From Paractinoplanes aksuensis (lineage in GTDB: Bacteria; Actinomycetota; Actinomycetes; Mycobacteriales; Micromonosporaceae): 64,000 nucleotides of DNA. Below are positions 37,568 to 46,944 of this stretch, in pieces. The position numbers and the translations under genes were made by a program. The notes under the pieces were generated by a model, which saw only the letters and a program-made list of their open reading frames with translations, was not told where the DNA came from and searched no databases. Every line of letters begins with the position of its first letter. Within the stretch, counting starts at the first letter, position 1. The DNA is taken from contig NZ_JAMYJR010000009.1 of the NCBI RefSeq assembly GCF_024137025.1, positions 248,001-312,000 of the forward strand, given 5' to 3'.

Positions 37568-38791
37568 ATGCAGACTCTGAAGAAGCCCCCGCCGCACGCC
37601 GAAGCCCTGCTCATTGCCGCGCTCGTCGTGATCGCGATCCTGGCCCGCTGGGTCGGCTTCCACGAGAAGACGGGTGACATGCGCATCTTCTTCGCGTGGC
37701 ACCGCCAGTTGCGCGAGGCCGGCGGCTGGCGCGGGATCGGCACCGAGGTGGGCAACTACAACGCGCCCTTCCTCTATCTGCTCGCCTTCACGATCTATCT
37801 GCCCGGCCCGCTGCTACTCAAGATCAAGATGATGTGGGTCGTCTTCGACGTCGTGCTGGCGTTCTTCGCCTACCGGATCGTCGCGCTGCGCCGGCCGGGC
37901 AGCCGCATCCCGATGGCGGCGGCGCTGATCGTGGTGCTGCTTCCGACAGTCGTGCTGAACGCGTCGTTCTGGGGGCAGATCGACGCGATGTGGGCCGCGC
38001 CCGCCCTGGGCGCCGTCTATTTCCTGCTCAAGGACAAGCCCTGGTGGGGTGTGGCGCTGTGCGGCGTCGCGGTCGCCATGAAGCCGCAGGGGATCTTCAT
38101 CCTGCCGCTGCTGCTGCTCCTGGTTCTGGCCGGCAAGATTCCCTGGCGTACGTTGCTCGCCGCGCCCGCCGCATATCTTGCTCTCGATGTGCCCGCCGTC
38201 CTGCTCGGGCGCAACCCGATCGAGCTGCTCACGATCTACAGCATGGACCGGCAGGCCCGCAACGTGCCCGAGCTGAGCCTGCGCGCCCCGAACGTGTTCG
38301 CCCTGATGCCCGGCGGCCCCCGTGAGGACACGTTGCGCACCCTGGGCTATCTGTTCGCGGCCGCGGTCGTGATCGGGGTCGTCTACGTGCTGATCGCGCG
38401 CCAGGTCGAGCTGACCCGCGAGCGCGTCGTGCTGGCGGCGGCGCTGTTCTCGATCCTCGTGCCGTTCCTGCTGCCCGGCATGCACGAGCGTTACTTCTTC
38501 CTGGCCGACGTGCTGACCGTCGTCCTGGTGATGTTCATGCCGCGGCTCTGGTCCGTGCCGCTGCTGGTCCAGGCGGCTTCCCTGCTGAGCTATCAGCCGT
38601 ACCTGTTCGGAAGGGTTGTCGCCGTTCTGCCGACGGTCGCGGCGCTGCTGATGCTGGCCGCCCTGATCGTCGTCAGCTACCAGCTGCTGAGCCCCGCCTT
38701 CAAGAAGGACCCGCTGGAGGAGGAGTTCGAGCTGCTGACGATCAATCAACCTTCAGAGCGGCCAGTGCCTCTTCCAGCTCGTCGGGCTTGA
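37568..38791 (+). CDS. GT-C fold mannosyltransferase-like membrane protein (Gpi18/COG5542-like)
   Basis: A 407-residue polytopic membrane protein with about ten helices and a conserved first-loop Asp (GDMRIFFAWHRQL), as in polyprenyl-phosphate-dependent GT-C glycosyltransferases. NASFWGQIDAMWAAP, AVAMKPQGIF and GMHERYFFLADV are typical of the Gpi18/PIG-V-like bacterial family. Probable role is glycosylation of lipid or surface polymer outside the membrane; acceptor unknown. ATG at 37568. The 3' end overlaps convergent ftsK by 50 bases, so its last 16 codons are also ftsK sequence. Confidence 0.82.
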   Translation: MQTLKKPPPHAEALLIAALVVIAILARWVGFHEKTGDMRIFFAWHRQLREAGGWRGIGTEVGNYNAPFLYLLAFTIYLPGPLLLKIKMMWVVFDVVLAFFAYRIVALRRPGSRIPMAAALIVVLLPTVVLNASFWGQIDAMWAAPALGAVYFLLKDKPWWGVALCGVAVAMKPQGIFILPLLLLLVLAGKIPWRTLLAAPAAYLALDVPAVLLGRNPIELLTIYSMDRQARNVPELSLRAPNVFALMPGGPREDTLRTLGYLFAAAVVIGVVYVLIARQVELTRERVVLAAALFSILVPFLLPGMHERYFFLADVLTVVLVMFMPRLWSVPLLVQAASLLSYQPYLFGRVVAVLPTVAALLMLAALIVVSYQLLSPAFKKDPLEEEFELLTINQPSERPVPLPARRA

Positions 38792-41270
38792 CCAGCACGT
38801 CGCGGGCCTTGCTGCCCTCGGACGGGCCGACGATGCCCCGGGTCTCCATCAGGTCCATCAGGCGGCCCGCCTTGGCGAAGCCCACCCGCAGCTTGCGCTG
38901 CAGCATCGACGTCGAGCCGAACTGACTGCTCACGACCAGCTCGATGGCCTGGATCAGCACCTCGAGGTCGTCGCCGACCTCCTCGTCGATCTGCTTCTTC
39001 TTGCTCTGCGGGACCTCGGTGACGTCCTCGCGGAACTCAGGCTCGCGCTGGTCCTTGCAGAACTTGACGACCGCCGCGATCTCTTTCTCGTCGACCCAGG
39101 CGCCCTGGATGCGCACCGGCTTCGAGGCGCCCATCGGCAGGAACAGGCCGTCGCCCCGGCCGAGCAGCTTCTCGGCGCCCGGCTGGTCGAGGATGACCCG
39201 GCTGTCGGCCAGCGAGGACGTCGCGAAGGCGAGCCGGGACGGCACGTTGGCCTTGATCAGACCGGTCACCACGTCGACCGACGGCCGCTGGGTGGCCAGC
39301 ACCAGGTGGATGCCGGCGGCCCGGGCGAGCTGGGTGATGCGCACGACCGAGTCCTCGACGTCGCGCGGCGCCACCATCATCAGGTCGGCCAGCTCGTCGA
39401 TGATGACCAACAGGTACGGGTACGGCTTCATGACCCGCTCGCTGCCGGGCGGGGCGGTGATCTCGCCGCTGCGCACCTTGCGGTTGAAGTCGTCGAGGTG
39501 ACGCACGCCGTTGGCCGCGAGGTCGTCGTAGCGCATGTCCATCTCGCGCACGACCCACTCGAGGGCGTCGGCCGCCTTCTTGGGATTCGTGATGATCGGC
39601 GTGACGAGGTGCGGAATTCCCTCGTACGCCGTCATCTCGACCCGCTTCGGGTCGACCAGCAGCAGGCGTACCTCATCGGGGGTGGCCCTGGTCAGCAGCG
39701 ACACCAGCAGCGAGTTGAGGCAGGAGCTCTTGCCGGCGCCGGTCGCGCCCGCGATCAGGATGTGCGGCATCTTGGCCAGGTTGGCCACGACGAAGCCGCC
39801 CTCGATGTCCTTGCCCAGCGCGACCAGCATCGGGTGGTGGTCGGCGGTGGAGGCCCGCGAGCGCAGAACGTCACCCAGCGCCACGTTCTCGGGGTCGGTG
39901 TTCGGGATCTCGACGCCGACCGCGCTCTTGCCGGGGATCGGGCTCAGGATCCGGACGTCGGGCGACTTCACCGCGTACGCGATGTTGCGCGACAGCTGGG
40001 TGATGCGCTCGACCTTGGTGCCGGGGCCGATCTCGACCTCGTAGCGGGTGACCGTCGGCCCGCGGGTGAAGCCGGTGACCTCGGCGTCGACGTTGAACTG
40101 CTCGAACACCCCGGACAGGGCGGCCATGATCTCGTCGTTGGCCCGGCTGCGCGACTTGGGCGGCGCGCCCTGGCCCAGCAGCGACGGCGGCGGCAGGCGG
40201 TAGTCGCCCGGCACCGAGCTGATCTCGAGCTGCTCGGCCCGGGTCGGCAGCGGCTCGGAGTGGTCGGGCGGGGCCGGCGTCGGCTTCTTGCGGCTGGCCG
40301 GCACCTTGGGCACGGCCACCGTGTCGTGCACGAGGAAGTCGTCCTCGTCGGCGACCGGCTCGTCCTCGGGGGCCAGCCCGATGTCGGCCAGCGAGCCCTG
40401 GCGACGACGCGACGGGCGGCGCTTCTTGACCGGCTCCTCGTCGCTGTCCTCGTCGTCCTCGGGCAGGTCGGGGGTGGGCAGCGGGGCACGCTCGGTCGAA
40501 CGGCCCAGCAGCACGTCGACCAGCAGCAGCACCCGCTCGGGGATCTTGTTGATCGGGGTGGCCGTGATCACCAGGAAGCCGAACACGAACAGCAGCACCA
40601 GCAGCGGCACCGCGACCCAGGCTGTCACGGCCCGTTCGAGCAGCGCCCCGAAGGCGTACCCGAGCAGGCCCCCGGCCTCGTCGAAGGTGCCCTCGTCGGG
40701 GCGCTGCGAGACGTGCAGCAGGGCGGCGGTGGCGATGACGATGGCCGTCCAGCCGACCAGCGTGCGGCCGCGGTGCTCCGGGTCGGCCGGCTTGCGCATC
40801 AGGCGTACGGCGCCGTACAGAAGAAGCAGCGGGAGCAGCACGGCCAGGCCGCCCAGGAACAGGTGGGTGGAATCGGCCAGCCACTGGCCGACCGGCCCGG
40901 CGCTGCCGAACCACACCGCCACCCCGACCAGGATGGCCAGGCCCAGCAGCAGCAGGCCGGCGCCGTCGCGGCGGTGCTCGGGATCGATCTCTTTGGCCGT
41001 GGCGGCCTGACGGCCGACGCCGCGGGCGGCCCAGCCGACGCTGTGAGCCAGACCCATCCAGAGGGCGCCGACACCGCGACCGAGGCCGGTGGCGACGGCC
41101 GAACCCATCGAGGGCCGCGCCCGGGCCGCCGAGCGGGGCCGGGCGGCCGCCTTGCGCGGCGCCGCCTTGCGAGCGGGCTGCCGGGCCGGTTGGCGGGCAC
41201 GGTTAGTAGCGGCGCCGCGCGACGTGGACGCGGCGCGGCCCCGGCTCGCCGGAGAGGTGCGGCCCGCCAT
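38742..41270 (-). CDS. ftsK: DNA translocase FtsK
   Basis: Septal DNA pump, 842 residues. It has a very basic Ala/Arg N-terminus (1-55), about four to five membrane helices (103-245), an acidic/proline linker (255-370), the alpha-beta motor with Walker A GATGAGKS (508-515) and Walker B LLVIIDELADLMM, and a gamma winged helix from about 775 that reads KOPS. The ATG at 41270 is preferred over a GTG at 41276 because TACGGT (41277-41282) then ends 6 nt before it. Divergent from ybjN. Confidence 0.95.
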   Translation of the reverse strand: MAGRTSPASRGRAASTSRGAATNRARQPARQPARKAAPRKAAARPRSAARARPSMGSAVATGLGRGVGALWMGLAHSVGWAARGVGRQAATAKEIDPEHRRDGAGLLLLGLAILVGVAVWFGSAGPVGQWLADSTHLFLGGLAVLLPLLLLYGAVRLMRKPADPEHRGRTLVGWTAIVIATAALLHVSQRPDEGTFDEAGGLLGYAFGALLERAVTAWVAVPLLVLLFVFGFLVITATPINKIPERVLLLVDVLLGRSTERAPLPTPDLPEDDEDSDEEPVKKRRPSRRRQGSLADIGLAPEDEPVADEDDFLVHDTVAVPKVPASRKKPTPAPPDHSEPLPTRAEQLEISSVPGDYRLPPPSLLGQGAPPKSRSRANDEIMAALSGVFEQFNVDAEVTGFTRGPTVTRYEVEIGPGTKVERITQLSRNIAYAVKSPDVRILSPIPGKSAVGVEIPNTDPENVALGDVLRSRASTADHHPMLVALGKDIEGGFVVANLAKMPHILIAGATGAGKSSCLNSLLVSLLTRATPDEVRLLLVDPKRVEMTAYEGIPHLVTPIITNPKKAADALEWVVREMDMRYDDLAANGVRHLDDFNRKVRSGEITAPPGSERVMKPYPYLLVIIDELADLMMVAPRDVEDSVVRITQLARAAGIHLVLATQRPSVDVVTGLIKANVPSRLAFATSSLADSRVILDQPGAEKLLGRGDGLFLPMGASKPVRIQGAWVDEKEIAAVVKFCKDQREPEFREDVTEVPQSKKKQIDEEVGDDLEVLIQAIELVVSSQFGSTSMLQRKLRVGFAKAGRLMDLMETRGIVGPSEGSKARDVLVKPDELEEALAALKVD

Positions 41271-41276
41271 GGTCAC

Positions 41277-41282
41277 ACCGTA
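41277..41282 (-). promoter_or_regulatory. -10 element for leaderless ftsK mRNA
   Basis: TACGGT on the minus strand lies 6 nt before the ATG at 41270. It abuts the alternative GTG, which would leave no room for a start site; this decides the start codon. Confidence 0.45.
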
Positions 41283-41334
41283 ACGCCGCGACGCTCATGA
41301 ATCCGGTAGGCGCACCGAGGTACTGACGCCGACC

Positions 41335-41340
41335 TACTAT
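41335..41340 (+). promoter_or_regulatory. -10 element for leaderless ybjN mRNA
   Basis: TACTAT ends 6 nt before the GTG at 41347. Confidence 0.5.
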
Positions 41341-41346
41341 CGGCGG

Positions 41347-41760
41347 GTGCAGGCCTTCACCAAAGAAATGATCACCGCGGCGCTCGACGCGCGCGACTTC
41401 AAGTACTTCGAGGACGCCGAGGGGGACATCGGCGGCAACTTCCAGGGCAACCTCATCTACTTCTTCCGCATCGGGCAGCAGCAAGAGGTGCTCCAGGTGC
41501 GCGCGATGGTGCAACACATCTTCGGGATGGACGATGTCACCCGGCTCTACGAGTTCTGCAACTCGTGGAACCACGACCAGCTGTTCCCCAAGGCGTACGT
41601 CCACGTCAACGACGACGGGACGGTGCTCGTGGTCGGCGAGGTCATCGCCGACTGGGAGAAGGGCGTCACCTTCGAACAGCTCGACCAGGTGATCATCGCC
41701 GCGGTCGCGACCAGCGTCCAGCTCGCCAACGAGGTCGCCGAGCTGCGCCAGAGCAGCTGA
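41347..41760 (+). CDS. YbjN domain protein
   Basis: A 137-residue protein of the YbjN family, which has the fold of type III secretion chaperones and has been linked to stress and motility control in enterobacteria. The domain spans nearly all of it (TKEMITAALDARDFKYFEDAEGDIGGNF to FEQLDQVIIAAVATS). In actinomycetes YbjN-like proteins are common and uncharacterised. GTG at 41347. Followed by a very strong terminator. Confidence 0.88.
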   Translation: MQAFTKEMITAALDARDFKYFEDAEGDIGGNFQGNLIYFFRIGQQQEVLQVRAMVQHIFGMDDVTRLYEFCNSWNHDQLFPKAYVHVNDDGTVLVVGEVIADWEKGVTFEQLDQVIIAAVATSVQLANEVAELRQSS

Positions 41761-41770
41761 GAAAAGCATC

Positions 41771-41802
41771 GATGCCGGGGAGCCTGTCGGCTCCCCGGCA
41801 TC
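41771..41802 (+). terminator. Perfect 14-bp hairpin after ybjN
   Basis: 41771-41784 pairs without mismatch with 41789-41802 around a 4-nt loop, 10 nt past the ybjN stop. It can serve both the ybjN gene and the convergent protease gene that ends at 41848. Confidence 0.8.
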
Positions 41803-41847
41803 GGACGATGCGCTACGCCACCCCGGCAGGGACGGTGGCGGGGCGCG

Positions 41848-43377
41848 TCACGGGGTGCTGAACCCCAGGTTGTACGCGCCGTTGCCGGAGGTGGCGACGA
41901 CGACGTACCGGTAGGTGCCGGAGCGGCCGTTGAAGGTCAGCTCCTTGTCGCCGGCGCCGGTGTCGCTGGCGACCGTGCGGAACCCGTTGCGGGTGAGCCG
42001 CTGCAGGAAGAGGTCGAAGTCGGCCCCCTCGTCGGCGGTCAGGCAGGCGGTCTGGACGCCGGCGTTGGCCCGGAAGGCAGCGCCGTCGGGCTGGGCCTGG
42101 GCGGTGCGGGCGCGGGGCAGGGTGCCCTCGCGCTGCACGGCCTGGTCGGCACAGGCGCCGGCCGACTCGGCCGGGGGCGCTTCCTCGGCTGGGGGCTGGG
42201 CCGCGCCGCCGCCGCTGGTCACCAGCGTCAGGTCCTCGGCCGCGAGGATCTCGTTGACCGGCTGGAAGAAGGTCTCGCCGCCGACCGTGCAGTCACCCGA
42301 ACCGCCCGAGGTGAGGCCCTGGGCCTGGTCGCCGCTGAGCCACGGGCCGCCGGAGTCGCCGCCCTCGGCGCAGACGTCGGTGCGGGTCAGACCGGTGACC
42401 GCGCCCTCGGGGTAGACCACCGTCTGGTTCTTGGCCAGGATCGTGCCGCAGAAGGTGCCGGTCGTCGAGCCGGACCGGCAGACCGCCGCACCCACCGGGG
42501 CCTCGGCGTTGCCGGCCACCGGCAGCTCGTTGCCCTCGAAGTCGTTGACCACGGCGCGCGGGTCCCAGTCGCCGTTGACCTCGACGAAGCCCATGTCGGC
42601 CGAGCCGGGGAACGTCGACGCCCGTACGGTGCCCTGGGCCTGCTGGTTGAAGCCGGTGGTGGTCGCGCCGACGCCGCCGCAGTGGCCGGCCGTCACGAAG
42701 CCGCCCTCGACCGAGAAACCGATCGAGCAGCGGGCGGTGCCGCCGTCGACCGCGATGAAGTACGGGTCGGCGCCGCGCACGTCGAACAGCGGCTTCGGCG
42801 TCGCCTCACTGGTGACGACGGTGACCGCGTCGCTCGCCACGCCGGCCGTGCGGGCCAGTTTCTTGGCCGCCTTGACCTCGCCCGGCTTGGCCACGACGAC
42901 CAGCTTGTTGGTCTTGACGTCGACGTACCACCCGGTGATGCCGGACGCCTCGGAGCGGACCGAATCCACCTTCTCCTTGGCCGTCGCCAGCCACTGTGCG
43001 CTGCGCTCGACCAGCACCGGCTCAGCGCCGGCCGCCTTCACCGCGGCCTGAGCCTTGGCGTCGGTCACGGCGATCTTGAGGGTGCGGCCGTCGGTGGCCA
43101 GCCAGGCGCCACCGAAGTCGGCGCCCGTCTGGGCCGAGAGCTTGGCGCTCACCCCACTGGCCCACTTCGCCCGCTGCAGGCGAGCCGTGGCCTGATCGCC
43201 GTCCAGGCCCAGGTCACGGGCCATCGCCGCCAGGATCTGGGGGGCATAGCCACCGGCCTTGGGTTGGGCAGTCGTGCTCGACGGCGTGGTGCCGGCCATC
43301 GACGGCAGGGTGAATGCCACTGCCGCACCCGCCGCCACCACGACCGCCGCCGCCACGGCGATCCGTCTGCGCTGCAT
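41848..43377 (-). CDS. Secreted S1 serine protease (alpha-lytic/streptogrisin type)
   Basis: An exported chymotrypsin-fold protease of 509 residues. Order: signal peptide (1-28), prodomain with two alpha-lytic-protease-type foldase modules (about 40-195), mature catalytic domain (about 197-385) with His 232 (TAGHC), Asp 261 (SADMGF) and Ser 342 (GDSGGPW). A Pro/Ala linker and a C-terminal domain of about 100 residues like bacterial pre-peptidase domains follow (GADFDLFLQRLTRNGFRTVA). The ATG at 43377 has AGGGGAG upstream. The cysteines suggest three disulfides. Transcribed alone or behind rnj. Confidence 0.93.
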   Translation of the reverse strand: MQRRRIAVAAAVVVAAGAAVAFTLPSMAGTTPSSTTAQPKAGGYAPQILAAMARDLGLDGDQATARLQRAKWASGVSAKLSAQTGADFGGAWLATDGRTLKIAVTDAKAQAAVKAAGAEPVLVERSAQWLATAKEKVDSVRSEASGITGWYVDVKTNKLVVVAKPGEVKAAKKLARTAGVASDAVTVVTSEATPKPLFDVRGADPYFIAVDGGTARCSIGFSVEGGFVTAGHCGGVGATTTGFNQQAQGTVRASTFPGSADMGFVEVNGDWDPRAVVNDFEGNELPVAGNAEAPVGAAVCRSGSTTGTFCGTILAKNQTVVYPEGAVTGLTRTDVCAEGGDSGGPWLSGDQAQGLTSGGSGDCTVGGETFFQPVNEILAAEDLTLVTSGGGAAQPPAEEAPPAESAGACADQAVQREGTLPRARTAQAQPDGAAFRANAGVQTACLTADEGADFDLFLQRLTRNGFRTVASDTGAGDKELTFNGRSGTYRYVVVATSGNGAYNLGFSTP

Positions 43378-43465
43378 CTCTCGGTACTCCCCTCGACACG
43401 GGTGCCGTGGGGGCGGCACCGTGCCCAGAAGTACGGGGAGAAGCAGCGAAAGGTTTAAATGAGGA

Positions 43466-45154
43466 TCAGACTTCTACGACCGTTGGCACGATCATCGGCC
43501 GGCGACGGTACGCGTCGTTTACCCAGCGGCCGACCGTACGCCGCACGACCTGCTGCAACTGGTGGGTGTCGGTGATGCCGTCCTCGGCCGAGCGGTGCAG
43601 CGCGGCGGTCAGCAACGGGATCACCGGGTTGAACGCGTCGGGGTCTTCCGAGAAGCCCTTGGCCGAGATGTTGGGCTCGCCGACGACCTTGCCGGTCACC
43701 GAGTCGATCACCACGGTGGCCGAGATGAAGCCGCCGTCGCCGAGGATGCGCCGCTCGGTCAGCAGCGACTCGCTGACGTCGCCGACCGCGAGCCCGTCGA
43801 CGTACACGTAGCGGTTCTGCACCCGGCCGACGTGGCGGGCATGCCCCTCGACCAGGTCGACGACGTCGCCGTCCTCGCACAGCACGACCCGGTCGGGCGC
43901 GACGCCCGTCTCGACGCCGAGCTGGGCGTGGGCGCGCAGGTGCCGCCACTCGCCGTGCACCGGCATGAGGTTGCTGGGGCGCACCACGTTGAGCAGGTAG
44001 CGCAGCTCACCGGCCGGGGCGTGACCCGAGACGTGCACCTTGGCCGTCTCTTTGTGGACCACGGTGGCCCCGGCCCGGGACAGCCGGTTGATCACCCGGT
44101 AGACCGAGGTCTCGTTACCGGGTACGAGCGAACTGGCCAGCACGACCGTGTCGCCCGACTCGATCGTGATGTGCCGGTGGTCGCCGTTGGCCATGCGGCC
44201 GAGCGCGCTCATCGGCTCGCCCTGCGACCCGGTCGACATGAAGACGATCTCTTCGCCGGGCATCCGGGTCGCCTCGTCGAGGTTGACCAGCAGACCGTCC
44301 GGAATGTTGAGCAGGCCCAGGTCGCGGGCGATGCCCATGTTGCGGACCATGGACCGGCCGATCAGGGCCACCTTGCGCTCGTACTCCCAGGCCGCGTCCA
44401 TGACCTGCTGCACGCGGTGCACGTGGGAGGCGAAGCTGGCCACGATGATGCGGCCCTTGGCCTTGCCGAAGATCGAGCTCAGCACCGGGCCGATGTCGCG
44501 CTCGGGCGCCACGAAACCGGGCACCTCGGCGTTCGTCGAGTCGGAGAGCAGCAGGTCGACACCCTCGGCGCCGAGCCGCGCGAAGCCGGCCAGGTCGGTG
44601 ATCCGGCCGTCCAGCGGCACCTGGTCCATCTTGAAGTCGCCGGTGTGCAGCAGCAGGCCGGCCGGGGTGCGCACGGCCACGGCCAGCGCGTCCGGGATCG
44701 AGTGGTTGACCGCGAAGAACTCGCAGCCGAACGGCCCGAGCTGCTCGGTCTGGCCCTCGCGCACGGTCAGCGTGTACGGGTCGAGCCGGCGCTCGGCCAG
44801 CTTGGCCTCGACCAGGGCCAGCGTGAACTCGGAGCCCACGAGCGGGATGTCGGCCTTGTGGGCCAGCAGGTAGGGCACGGCGCCGATGTGGTCCTCGTGG
44901 CCGTGCGTGAGCACGATCGCCTGGACGTCGTCGAGCCGCTCGAGGATCGGCGTGAAGTCGGGCAGGATCAGGTCGACGCCGGGCTGCTCCACATCGGGGA
45001 AGAGCACGCCGCAGTCGATGATCAGCAGCTTGCCGTCGAACTCCAGGACCGTCATGTTGCGGCCGATGGCCCCGAGGCCACCCATCGGGATGACGCGCAG
45101 GGCGCCCTCGGGCAGCGGCGGTGGCGGTTCGAGGTCCGCGTGAGCTTGACTCAT
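43466..45154 (-). CDS. rnj: Ribonuclease J
   Basis: Metallo-beta-lactamase/beta-CASP nuclease with 5'-3' exo- and endonuclease activity on RNA, 562 residues. Metal motif THGHEDH (His 84, His 86, Asp 88, His 89), beta-CASP motifs (SDSTNAE, FASHVHRVQQ, STGSQGEP, SGHAPAGEL), and a C-terminal domain. ATG at 45154 with GAGGAAAG upstream. It follows dapA by 42 nt in the conserved dapA-rnj order. Confidence 0.96.
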   Translation of the reverse strand: MSQAHADLEPPPPLPEGALRVIPMGGLGAIGRNMTVLEFDGKLLIIDCGVLFPDVEQPGVDLILPDFTPILERLDDVQAIVLTHGHEDHIGAVPYLLAHKADIPLVGSEFTLALVEAKLAERRLDPYTLTVREGQTEQLGPFGCEFFAVNHSIPDALAVAVRTPAGLLLHTGDFKMDQVPLDGRITDLAGFARLGAEGVDLLLSDSTNAEVPGFVAPERDIGPVLSSIFGKAKGRIIVASFASHVHRVQQVMDAAWEYERKVALIGRSMVRNMGIARDLGLLNIPDGLLVNLDEATRMPGEEIVFMSTGSQGEPMSALGRMANGDHRHITIESGDTVVLASSLVPGNETSVYRVINRLSRAGATVVHKETAKVHVSGHAPAGELRYLLNVVRPSNLMPVHGEWRHLRAHAQLGVETGVAPDRVVLCEDGDVVDLVEGHARHVGRVQNRYVYVDGLAVGDVSESLLTERRILGDGGFISATVVIDSVTGKVVGEPNISAKGFSEDPDAFNPVIPLLTAALHRSAEDGITDTHQLQQVVRRTVGRWVNDAYRRRPMIVPTVVEV

Positions 45155-45196
45155 ATCAGATTTGTCTGTCTTTCCTCATTTGTGCGGCGGCACCCG

Positions 45197-46090
45197 TCAC
45201 AGGGCGATGCCGGCAGCGGCGGCGTCCTGGCGCAGTTGGTCGAGCTCGGCCCCGGTCGCCTCGACCAGCGGCGAACGGACCGGCCCGGCCGGGCGGCCCT
45301 GAGCGTTGAGGCCCGCCTTGACCAGCATGGTGCCCGGAACCCGGAAGATGCCGGTGAACAGCGGCAAAGCCTGGCGGTGGGCGGCCAGAGCAGCGGCGTT
45401 GTCGCCCCGCTCGTACGCCTCGATCATGTCTTTGGCCAGGACACCGGTGAAATGGGTGGAGGTGCCGACCAGGCCGACCCCGCCGATCGACAGCAGCGGC
45501 AGGGTGGCCGCGTCGTCGCCCGAGTAGTAGGCCAGGCCGGTGCGGCTGAGCACCCACGAGCTGGCGATCAGGTCGCCCTTGGCGTCCTTGACGGCGACGA
45601 TGCGGTCGTGCTCGGCGATGCGGCACATCGTCTCGGTCGCGATGGCCGTGCCGGCCCGGTGCGGGATGTCGTAGACCATCACCGGCAGGCCGACCGCGTC
45701 GGCCACGGTGAGGAAGTGCTGGGCCACGCCGGCCTGCGGCGGCTTGTTGTAATACGGCGTCACGACCAGCAGACCGTGGGCGCCGGCCTTTTCGGCGGCG
45801 TGCGCCAGCTCGATCGTGTGGGCGGTGTTGTTGGTGCCCACCCCCGCGACGATCCGGGCCCGGTCGCCCACCGCGTCGACCACGGCGCGGAGCAGGACCT
45901 CTTTCTCGGCGTCGGTGGTGGTCGGCGACTCACCGGTGGTGCCGCTGACGACGAGAGCGTCGTTGCGCTGCTCGTCGACGAGATAGGTGGCCAGTTTCGC
46001 CGCGCCCTCGACGTCGAGGGAGCCGTCCGGCGCGAACGGGGTGACCATGGCGGTCAGCAGCCGTCCGAAGGGTCGCGGGTCGTGCGTCAT
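45197..46090 (-). CDS. dapA: 4-hydroxy-tetrahydrodipicolinate synthase
   Basis: First committed enzyme of diaminopimelate and lysine synthesis, condensing pyruvate with aspartate semialdehyde; 297 residues in a TIM barrel. It has GTTGESPT (50-57), YYNKPPQ, the Tyr of MVYDIPHR, and Schiff-base Lys 168 (VAVKDAKGDL). ATG at 46090. TAGGTT (46098-46103) ends 7 nt upstream, and the G-tract between could also act as a ribosome site. dapB, two steps on, is at 59196. Confidence 0.96.
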   Translation of the reverse strand: MTHDPRPFGRLLTAMVTPFAPDGSLDVEGAAKLATYLVDEQRNDALVVSGTTGESPTTTDAEKEVLLRAVVDAVGDRARIVAGVGTNNTAHTIELAHAAEKAGAHGLLVVTPYYNKPPQAGVAQHFLTVADAVGLPVMVYDIPHRAGTAIATETMCRIAEHDRIVAVKDAKGDLIASSWVLSRTGLAYYSGDDAATLPLLSIGGVGLVGTSTHFTGVLAKDMIEAYERGDNAAALAAHRQALPLFTGIFRVPGTMLVKAGLNAQGRPAGPVRSPLVEATGAELDQLRQDAAAAGIAL

Positions 46091-46097
46091 ACCCCCC

Positions 46098-46103
46098 AAC
46101 CTA
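46098..46103 (-). promoter_or_regulatory. -10 element of dapA
   Basis: TAGGTT on the minus strand ends 7 nt before the ATG, separated by GGGGGGT. Confidence 0.4.
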
Positions 46104-46116
46104 TCGGACGCCCCGC

Positions 46117-46674
46117 TCAGACGTAGAGCGCGGTGAACGGGGCCCAGGGCAGGTTGCGGGCCACGCTCCAGACGGCCCACACCGCGACGAACGTGATCAG
46201 GACGGCCGGGCTCAGGTTCAGCTGGGGCAGGTTCCATCGGAACAGGCGCTTGGCGGCCCAGGCCACGTACAGATAAAGCAGGAAAGGAACGGCGAAGGCG
46301 AAGATCGCGTGGTGGCGGGCCGCGGCCGGCAGGTCGCCGTGCAACAGGTACCAGGCCGCGCGGGTGCCGCCGCAGCCCGGGCAGACGAAGCCGGTGGTGT
46401 ATTTGAGCAGGCAGGTGGGGGCGTCACCGGCGCCTGCCTCGGCCGGGTGGGTGACCATCGTGTAGCCGATGGCGCCGCCCATGCAGACCAGCAGGGCGAG
46501 CGGGGCGGCCCAGATCGGCGACCTGGTCCAGATCCGCTGGACGAAGCGGGTGACCCGGTCGGGCTCCTGCTGCTGGGCGTAGTAGGCCAGCCATTCCGGC
46601 GGCACCGGCGGACCCTGGACCGGCTGATCGTCCAGCCACGGGCGGGCGGCGTCCGGGGCGGTGGCGGCGCTCAT
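46117..46674 (-). CDS. DUF2752 membrane protein
   Basis: A 185-residue membrane protein. The DUF2752 hallmark CPGCGGTRA lies after the first helix. The N-terminal 50 residues are soluble and Pro-rich (PPEWLAYYAQQQEPDR); three to four helices follow. Function unknown. The ATG at 46674 is preferred to a start at 46713. It lies 26 nt upstream of dapA on the same strand. Confidence 0.88.
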   Translation of the reverse strand: MSAATAPDAARPWLDDQPVQGPPVPPEWLAYYAQQQEPDRVTRFVQRIWTRSPIWAAPLALLVCMGGAIGYTMVTHPAEAGAGDAPTCLLKYTTGFVCPGCGGTRAAWYLLHGDLPAAARHHAIFAFAVPFLLYLYVAWAAKRLFRWNLPQLNLSPAVLITFVAVWAVWSVARNLPWAPFTALYV

Positions 46675-46941
46675 GAGCGCCACGGTACACCGGCGTCGCC
46701 GCCCTTCGATCACCCAAGATCAGCTTTCGTACGGGCGTCCGGCGCTCCCCACCGAGCAGCGCTCGGCCACGACTCCACCCGGCTCACCCGGGCCCGGCTC
46801 ACCCGGGCCCGGCTCACTCCGGCGCGACCACCCCGGCGCGGCTCACCCGAACGCCCGGCTCACTCGCCGAGACTCACTCGGGCGCACGACTCGCTCGGGC
46901 GCACGACTCGCTCGGGCGCACGACTCGCTCAGGCGCACGAC
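46675..46941. other. Spacer with tandem repeats between DUF2752 and ycaQ
   Basis: 267 bases rich in GGCTCACCCGGGCCC (15-bp unit, two copies near 46790-46820) and the 17-bp array at 46877. No gene seen. It must hold the DUF2752 promoter at its left end. Confidence 0.5.
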
Positions 46942-46944
46942 TCA
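46877..46944. repeat. 17-bp tandem repeat, three perfect copies plus variant
   Basis: CTCGGGCGCACGACTCG occurs at 46877, 46894 and 46911; the fourth copy (46928-46944) has two changes and contains the ycaQ stop codon (46942-46944). Confidence 0.95.
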
